Source: Phytohabitans rumicis (GTDB lineage Bacteria > Actinomycetota > Actinomycetes > Mycobacteriales > Micromonosporaceae). From it: DNA of 64,000 nt. Shown piece after piece: positions 58,693 through 64,000 of this stretch. The translations under genes and the position numbers were made by a program. A model generated the notes under the pieces. It was not told the DNA's origin. It ran no database searches and worked only from the letters and a program-made list of their open reading frames with translations. How positions within the stretch are numbered: position 1 is the stretch's first letter; every line of letters starts with the position of its first letter. The stretch spans positions 2,418,001-2,482,000 of the forward strand of contig NZ_BLPG01000001.1 in the NCBI RefSeq assembly GCF_011764445.1, given 5' to 3'.

Positions 58693-61600
58693 CGCAGGCC
58701 GTACGCCCGGATGACTTCCTGACTGATCCGCCAGCCAGCGTCGGTGGCCGCCGACGCGCGTACCGAGACGTAGCCGCGCTTCGGGAGCTTCAGGCTGCCA
58801 ACTCCATTGTGGAGGGAGACCTTCTGCCAGGTGGCGCCGTCGTCGTACGACACGTCGAGGGTCAGCGAGGTGACCCGGCCGGTGCCGGTGCCGCCGGGCT
58901 GCGGGCCAGCCCGCACACCGATCCGCTGGGTGGTCCCGCCCTTCACGTCGCCGCGCAGGTCGGTCTCCAGCCGGTAGTCGAGCTGCAGCAGCGCGAACGG
59001 CACAAAGTCCTCGGCCTCGTTGGAGCCGGAGACGAAGTCCCACTCGGTGTGCGTACGCGTCGAGAGCCGCCACTGCTCCGCCGGGCGGGACGCGTCCAGC
59101 ACCAGCCGGTACGGCAGCCGGCCGGCCGGCACCTCCGCCCACTGCAGGTCGGCGCCGAACTCGTTCTCGTGCAGGAGCTTGCCGCCCTGGTAGAGCTTCA
59201 TGTTGGTCGGCACCTCGCCCCAGTCGATGTAGCCGCCGTGCTCCAGCGTCTCCCCCGACGGGCTCCACGTCTGCACGTTGACCGTCATGAAGTCCCGGTA
59301 CCGTCCATTCTGGACCGCGTAGGTGCGGCTGAACGCCGGCCGGGTGGCCGGGGCGAACCAGTCCAGCCGCGTGGTGCTGCCCTTGGCGTACGCGTTGCGG
59401 TGCGCGGCGTCCATCCAGACGCCCTGCTGATGCTGCTCATGCCAGACCTGGCCGGGCGTGACCCACTCCGTGCGGGTGCCCGGGTACCACTCCCGCTCCC
59501 GGAAGCCGACGGACGGCGTGAACGTCATGTCGTACCGGAAGCCGGCCCCATCGACGTCCCTGACGGCGTAGTAGCGCGCGTCGATCCGAGCCAGATCCCG
59601 ATGGCTCGGCCGGTATTGAAGGGGCCGGTCCGGCACCGCACCCGCGTAGTTGCGGGTGAGGTCGTAGATGACCGCCGTGGCCGGCCGCTGGGTGACGCCC
59701 AGGGTCAGCCGGCCGGTCTTCGCCAGGGCGACGAGCGCGGCGCCCGCGTCCCGGTGCACCGAGGCTACCGGGATCGGCTGCTCCCCGACGTACTCGCTGA
59801 GGCCGCCGGGGGCGTCGTGCACGACGAGGAGAAGCTTGGCACCGGCCTCGACGGCCTTGGCCGCACGCTCCTCCGGGCTCACCGCGTCACTTCGGGTCAC
59901 CACGACGATCTTTCCCTTGGCGTTGACTCCGGCGTAGTCCGCGCCGTCGCCCGCGTACACCACCTTGCGCCTGTCTGAGCCCTCAGTCAGCGAGCTGCCC
60001 GCCTGCACGATCGTGTCGAACCAGCTCACCGACAGCGGCGGCTCGCCCTTGCGCCACCGGGTCGCCAGCTCGAACGTCGACCGGGTGACCTTCTTCGTCG
60101 GTAGGACATACAGGTCGTCGTACCACAGCGGGATCACGTACGCGTCGCGGTACTCGCCGCCGTCGGCGTACCCGACGGAGAAGTCAAGGCGGCGCTGGCG
60201 GTCCTGCGTACGGCCCGGTGCGGCGGTGTCCAGCCGGCGCGCCTTCCGTGCGTCGAGCGTGACCTCGGTGGTGCCGCCCAGGACGGTCTCGGGCGCGACC
60301 AACAGGGCCAGGCCGAGCGAGTCGGCCCGCTCACCGGGGACGTCCAGATAGGACGCCAGCGAGTACGTCCCCGGGGGCAGCCGCAGGGTCAGCGCGCCGT
60401 TCACCTCGTACACCCCGGGCCAGACGTCGCCGGCCCGGTTGACGACCACCCGGTCCCGCGCCGGCTTGCCGACCCGGTCCACCAGCTTGATGGTGAGGTT
60501 GTAGCGCTCGTCCTCCTTGACCAGCCCCAGGGCCGTACGGGTGACCGGCGTACCCGTGCCGGCGTCCGTGGCCACCAGATAGCCGGCGTGCCGACCCGGG
60601 TCCACTGTGGTGGGATCGCCGGTGACGGTGACGTCCGCGGAGCCCTTGGCCGGCACGGTCACCTGAGCCGGCGCCGCGAAGGGCTCCTGCGTCGCGAGCG
60701 CGAGCGTGCGCGCGGTGGCCCCGTCGTTGGTGAACCGGACCGTCCGCGCGACCGGCCCGTCACCGGGCTCGTGCGGCCAGTCGAACGCTCCGAAGTAGAC
60801 GGATCCGGTGGCGGTCACCGTGCCCGTCACCGCCGCCGCGACGTCGAGCCGCCCGGCACCCACCTCGTACGGCGAGTTGTCCAGGCCCTTGGCGCTGCTC
60901 ATCAGGGCGTCCTTGAGACGCTGCCCGGACCAGTCCGGATGCTGCTGCGCCAGGATCGCCGCCGCGCCGGACACGTGCGGGGTGGCCATCGACGTACCGC
61001 TCAGAGCCTGGTACATCCCGCTGCCCTCGGCCGCCTGCTGCGAGCGGGCGGCGTTGATGTCCACACCGGGCGCGGCGATGTCCGGCTTGATGGCCCCCGA
61101 CCCGAAGACCGGGCCGGTGCTGGAGAAGTACGCCAGCGCGTCCTGCTTGTCGACTGCGCCGACAGTCAGCGCGCTCGCGGCGGCCGCGGGCGTCCCGATC
61201 GTCTCCGGACCGTCGTTGCCGGCCGCGACGACGAAGAGCGTGCCGTACTTGGTGGACAGCGCGTCCACCGCCGCCGACATCGGATCGGTGCCGTCCGTGG
61301 GCACGTTGTCGCCGAGGCTCATGCTGACCACGTCCGCGCCCGACTCGGCCGCCCACTGCATGCCCGCCAGCACCCACGAGTCCGCCCCGTAGCCGTCGTT
61401 GCCGAGCACCTTGCCCACGATGAGGTCGGCGCCGGGCGCCACCCCCTTCAGCGTCCCGCCGCTCGCCGCTCCCGTGCCGGCGACCGTCGAGGCCACGTGG
61501 GTTCCGTGCCCGTTGACGTCCGAGGTGTCCTCCCCCGGTACGAAGCTGACCTTCTCCCCGATCTGGCCCACCAGGTCCGGGTGGGTGGCGTCCACGCCGG

Positions 61601-62258
61601 TGTCCAGCACGGCCACCGTCACGCCCGACCCGTCGTACCCGGCGACCCACGCCTGCGGCGCGCCCACCTGCGGCACGCTCTCCGCCAGCGCCGCCTCGAC
61701 CCGGCCGTCGAGCCACAACTTGGTAATCCCCGCGTTCTGCTCCGCCTCGGCCCAGAAGGCCCGCACCTGCTTCTTGTCCGCGGTCAGCGCGGCGCCGCCG
61801 ACACTGGCCAACTGGCGTACGACCCGGCTGCCGACCGGCGCGGCCTTGGTCTTCGCCTTCGTGGCGTAGGTCGCGATGAGGGGTACGGCACTGGTCTTCG
61901 CGTCGTCGTACCCCATCTCGATGAGGTCGGTGACGTTGAAGAGCCGCCGGTCCAGCCGGTTCGTGGACAGCAGCGGAAAGACCTCGTCCGGCAGTACGTA
62001 GAGGTCGCCGCCGCTCTCCTGGACGTGCACCCCGCCGGTCGCGTCATCGGGCCGGTCCACCTCGGCGGTCTGCTCACCCCCGGCAAGCGTGGTGACGGTG
62101 ACGACGTCGCCGGTGACCAGCGTGACGGTGTGGGTGACCGCCTGCGCCCTTCCTTGGACCACCGATGGGCGCGCGGGCGCGGCGTACGCGGGCGCGCTTG
62201 CGGTCGCCGCCACGATGGTGAGCGCAGCGACGCAGGTGAGGAGCTTTGTGCGGGGCAT
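58689..62258 (-). CDS. Large secreted subtilisin-like serine peptidase (S8)
   Basis: 1189 residues. Sec signal 'LLTCVAALTIVAATASAPAYA' at the N-terminus, a propeptide-like region to about 200, then the S8 domain with Asp in 'VTVAVLDTGVDATHPDL', His in 'DVNGHGTHVASTVAG', and Ser in 'SGTSMATPHVSGAAAIL'; the oxyanion Asn in 'FVVAAGNDGPETIG'. The following 650 residues are beta-rich, with a protease-associated-like segment ('GKIVVVTRSDAV...AAKAVEAGAKLLLVVHDAPG'). It degrades proteins outside the cell. First gene of an operon with the TrmB/LuxR regulator. Confidence 0.93.
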   Translation of the reverse strand: MPRTKLLTCVAALTIVAATASAPAYAAPARPSVVQGRAQAVTHTVTLVTGDVVTVTTLAGGEQTAEVDRPDDATGGVHVQESGGDLYVLPDEVFPLLSTNRLDRRLFNVTDLIEMGYDDAKTSAVPLIATYATKAKTKAAPVGSRVVRQLASVGGAALTADKKQVRAFWAEAEQNAGITKLWLDGRVEAALAESVPQVGAPQAWVAGYDGSGVTVAVLDTGVDATHPDLVGQIGEKVSFVPGEDTSDVNGHGTHVASTVAGTGAASGGTLKGVAPGADLIVGKVLGNDGYGADSWVLAGMQWAAESGADVVSMSLGDNVPTDGTDPMSAAVDALSTKYGTLFVVAAGNDGPETIGTPAAAASALTVGAVDKQDALAYFSSTGPVFGSGAIKPDIAAPGVDINAARSQQAAEGSGMYQALSGTSMATPHVSGAAAILAQQHPDWSGQRLKDALMSSAKGLDNSPYEVGAGRLDVAAAVTGTVTATGSVYFGAFDWPHEPGDGPVARTVRFTNDGATARTLALATQEPFAAPAQVTVPAKGSADVTVTGDPTTVDPGRHAGYLVATDAGTGTPVTRTALGLVKEDERYNLTIKLVDRVGKPARDRVVVNRAGDVWPGVYEVNGALTLRLPPGTYSLASYLDVPGERADSLGLALLVAPETVLGGTTEVTLDARKARRLDTAAPGRTQDRQRRLDFSVGYADGGEYRDAYVIPLWYDDLYVLPTKKVTRSTFELATRWRKGEPPLSVSWFDTIVQAGSSLTEGSDRRKVVYAGDGADYAGVNAKGKIVVVTRSDAVSPEERAAKAVEAGAKLLLVVHDAPGGLSEYVGEQPIPVASVHRDAGAALVALAKTGRLTLGVTQRPATAVIYDLTRNYAGAVPDRPLQYRPSHRDLARIDARYYAVRDVDGAGFRYDMTFTPSVGFREREWYPGTRTEWVTPGQVWHEQHQQGVWMDAAHRNAYAKGSTTRLDWFAPATRPAFSRTYAVQNGRYRDFMTVNVQTWSPSGETLEHGGYIDWGEVPTNMKLYQGGKLLHENEFGADLQWAEVPAGRLPYRLVLDASRPAEQWRLSTRTHTEWDFVSGSNEAEDFVPFALLQLDYRLETDLRGDVKGGTTQRIGVRAGPQPGGTGTGRVTSLTLDVSYDDGATWQKVSLHNGVGSLKLPKRGYVSVRASAATDAGWRISQEVIRAYGLR

Positions 62259-62383
62259 GGCAGAGGTCTACCGTGCCGCCCACCACCAGGTGAATAGCTG
62301 ACCTTGGCGGAATCGCGCCATGACACAATCCCGCCACCCTCCCCGCTCCCCTCCCCGCTCCTCCGCGCTCTCCGCGCTCTCCG

Positions 62384-62468
62384 CGTCGATCAAGGGCATA
62401 TGGTCGTGCTTTGATCTCTAAACCACGACCGTTTGCCCTTGATCGACGGTGAAGTCCTTGATCGACGA
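62384..62468. repeat. Hairpin repeat, family 1, copy 7
   Basis: Loop TTTGATCTCTAAACC and outer GATCAAGGGC arms; the inner stem has mismatches (GGGCATATGG against CCGTTTGCCC), so it is the least well paired of the copies. Confidence 0.8.
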
Positions 62469-62755
62469 GGCGCGGCGCAAGGCCCGCGCGGCTCAGCGCG
62501 GGTGGGGCTCAGCGCGGACGGGGCTCGACGGCTGCGGGCTTCGGGGCGCGGCGCCCGCGGCGGCGTCCATGCACCGCGCCGCCGACCTGCGCGTCGACGC
62601 CTACCTGCCGGCGCCCGCCCAACTCAGGCCGGGTCGCTTATCCCCCAAGTCGCCACCACCAAGATCGTGGGCGATGTCCCCGACTTCGCCCTATCCGGCG
62701 AGTGCCGCGCCGCGGGTGACCCGTGAGTAGGGGTCCCCTTACTGGGGACCCGGCC

Positions 62756-62809
62756 GTGAGTAGGGCGCCCCTATACAGCTCAGCGCGGGTATAGGGGCGC
62801 CCTACTCAC
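62756..62809. repeat. Perfect 20-bp inverted repeat
   Basis: GTGAGTAGGGCGCCCCTATA and its exact complement with a 14-base loop. Neighbouring sequence contains GTGAGTAGGGG again (62723-62733), so the element may be a compound of related palindromes. Confidence 0.75.
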
Positions 62810-62883
62810 GTCGCAGCCACCAACAGGGGACCCCTACTGGGGCTCAACCCCACCCACGCGCCCCACACCCAACCCGCTCCCGC

Positions 62884-62964
62884 CGATCAAGGACTTCGAC
62901 GCCGATCAAGGGCAAACGGTCGTGGATTGGAGATCAAAGCACGACCATATGCCCTTGATCGACG
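62884..62964. repeat. Hairpin repeat, family 1, copy 8
   Basis: Arms GATCAAGG and CCTTGATC around GGGCAAACGG / CCATATGCCC and the loop GATTGGAGATCAAAG. Close to the quinone oxidoreductase promoter; followed by G/A-rich tandem repeats at about 63002-63050. Confidence 0.8.
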
Positions 62965-63100
62965 AGGAGACCGAGGCCGCGCGCACACACCGCGGCGCGG
63001 GGCGAGCGGGCGAGCGCGGAGCGAGCGCGGAGCGAGCGCGGAGGGGAAGGGGAGGGAGATGGGTTGACCTTGAGTGGGGTTGAGGTTGGAGGGTAGGGGC

Positions 63101-64000
63101 ATGCGTGTGGTGTGGTTGACGGAGTTTGGTGGGCCGGACGTGTTGGTCGCGGGCGAGGCGCCCGATCCCACGCCCGTGCCGGGGCAGGTGCTGATCGACG
63201 TTGAGTTCGCGAACATCACGTTCGTGGAGACGCAGTTCCGGGCGACCGGCATGGGGCCGTTTCCGGTTCAGCCGCCGATCGTCCCGGGCAACGGCGTGGG
63301 CGGCGTGATCACGGCGGTCGGGCCGGGCACCGATCCGGGGCTGGTCGGCAGGCGGGTGGTCAGCAGCCTCAACGGCTCCGGCGGGTACGCGGAACGCGTC
63401 GTCGTGGACGCCGCCGCGCCGTTCGAGGTGCCGGAGGGCGTCGGGCTGGACACCGCGGTGGCACTGCTGGCCGATGGTCGTACCGCGATGATGCTGGCCA
63501 CGATGGCCGCGCCGCGCGCCGGAGAGCGCGTGCTCGTGGAGGCCGCCGCGGGTGGCGTGGGGAGCCTCGCGGTCCAGCTCGCGCGGGCGGCCGGCGCCCG
63601 TGTGGTCGCGGCCGCCGGGGGCGAGCGCAAGCTCGCCGTCGCGCGCGAGCTGGGTGCGGACGTCGCGGTCGACTACCGGGACCCGGACTGGACCGATCGA
63701 GTACGCGCCGCGGTCGGCGGCCTCGACGTCGTGCTGGACGGGGTGGGTGGCGCGATCGGGCGGGCCGCGTTCGAGCTGCTCGACCCGGGCGGCCGCATGA
63801 TCAGCTACGGGCTGGCGAGCGGCACGTGGGCGGACGTGCCGGAGCAGGACGCGGCGGACCGCAAGGTGACACTGTTGCGCCCGCGGCCGACCCCCGAGGA
63901 CCTGCGCGCGTGGGTGAAGGGTGCCCTCGCCGAGGCCGCCGCCGGCCGGCTGCACCCGGTGATCGGGCAGCGCTTCCCGCTGGAGCGGGCGGCCGACGCG
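63101..64000 (+). CDS. Zinc-binding dehydrogenase / quinone oxidoreductase (3' truncated by window)
   Basis: ATG 63101 follows GGAGGG; 300 codons are open to the window edge. It is an MDR-family NADPH-dependent oxidoreductase: GroES-like start 'VVWLTEFGGPDVLVAGEAPDP', 'PPIVPGNGVGGVI', 'GRRVVSSLNGSGGYAERVVV', nucleotide-binding 'VLVEAAAGGVGSLAVQLARAAGARVVAAAGG', given here as the AAAGGVGS motif, and 'DVVLDGVGGAIGRAAFELL', 'GGRMISYGLASGTW'. No zinc-binding Cys cluster is seen, so it belongs to the quinone oxidoreductase (QOR) branch, which reduces quinones or enones. The last 10-30 residues lie outside. Confidence 0.9.
   Translation, partial: MRVVWLTEFGGPDVLVAGEAPDPTPVPGQVLIDVEFANITFVETQFRATGMGPFPVQPPIVPGNGVGGVITAVGPGTDPGLVGRRVVSSLNGSGGYAERVVVDAAAPFEVPEGVGLDTAVALLADGRTAMMLATMAAPRAGERVLVEAAAGGVGSLAVQLARAAGARVVAAAGGERKLAVARELGADVAVDYRDPDWTDRVRAAVGGLDVVLDGVGGAIGRAAFELLDPGGRMISYGLASGTWADVPEQDAADRKVTLLRPRPTPEDLRAWVKGALAEAAAGRLHPVIGQRFPLERAADA

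Larger units (their letters stand above)
62259..63100. other. 842-bp gene-free region with three hairpin elements
   Basis: Holds family-1 copies 7 (62384-62468) and 8 (62884-62964), and a perfect 20-bp inverted repeat at 62756-62775 / 62790-62809. Short GC-rich tandem units flank both family-1 copies. A hairpin GTCCCC...GGGGAC at 62733-62749 is followed downstream by a similar one near 62820. No gene is supported; open frames here have no ribosome binding site. Confidence 0.65.

Noticed and set aside
62433-62730. Short open frames after family-1 copy 7
   Set aside because: They begin inside the repeat, lack a ribosome binding site and have no coding-type composition.
5324-62964. CRISPR-like array from repeated GATCAAGG units
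   Set aside because: Copies are kilobases apart with no spacers of regular size, no cas genes, and each copy is itself a long hairpin.
1-64000. tRNA, rRNA or well-known riboswitches
   Set aside because: None recognised by eye on either strand; a covariance-model search (tRNAscan-SE, Rfam) would be needed to exclude them completely.

Overview
The window is chromosomal DNA of a very GC-rich filamentous actinomycete, most likely of the family Micromonosporaceae. Grounds: coding GC well above 65 %, many GTG/TTG starts, an XRE/DUF5753 + DUF397 pair, a SARP regulator, a DUF574-type SAM methyltransferase, three giant ATP-binding regulators, twin-arginine-exported glycosidases, and families of intergenic hairpin repeats. 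The species cannot be named from sequence alone. No tRNA, rRNA, CRISPR array or phage was seen; the only transposon-like element is a 164-bp MITE at 36.57 kb.

Layout. 0-5.3 kb: end of an FN3 protein, then a response regulator/histidine kinase pair facing a LolA-like exported protein and a two-gene ABC exporter. 5.3-7.1 kb: hairpin repeats and a coupled DivIVA-domain / methyltransferase / lipoprotein operon. 7.7-10.9 kb: XRE-DUF397 pair; three-gene DUF4331 operon with a Tat-exported small protein. 11-16 kb: GH5 glycosidase with a CebR-like box, lipid kinase, nucleoside hydrolase, and an orphan PheRS-like protein behind a strong leader hairpin. 16-25 kb: VapBC, MBL-fold hydrolase, DedA protein, membrane-anchored phosphatase, AraC/DUF2000 divergent pair, exported M1 peptidase, exonuclease III, HMG-CoA-lyase-like enzyme. 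25-36 kb: large AAA regulator, HxlR/truncated haemoglobin pair, RpiR-controlled sugar ABC importer, second giant regulator. 36-49 kb: unknown protein, MITE, GH29 alpha-L-fucosidase, GT-C-like membrane protein, geranylgeranyl-reductase-like flavoenzyme, second nucleoside hydrolase, HelD-type helicase, GH74 xyloglucanase, LacI regulator. 49.5-53.7 kb: third giant regulator with a possible 37-residue exported peptide gene nearby. 53.7-62.3 kb: methyltransferase, SARP, TrmB/LuxR-like regulator and a large secreted subtilisin, all on the minus strand. 63.1 kb to the end: quinone oxidoreductase cut by the window edge.

How genes may work together. GH5, GH74, GH29, the RpiR-controlled sugar importer and the LacI regulator fit growth on plant cell-wall glucans, especially fucosylated xyloglucan. 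The two-component system probably controls the exporter module beside it. Protease, TrmB/LuxR-like regulator, SARP and methyltransferase look like one co-expressed unit.

Data-quality warning. Ten genes are broken by 14 frameshifts, and every one is repaired by adding a single G or C to a short G/C run. This points to systematic homopolymer undercalling in the source assembly, so these genes are annotated as CDS spanning the break rather than as true pseudogenes.
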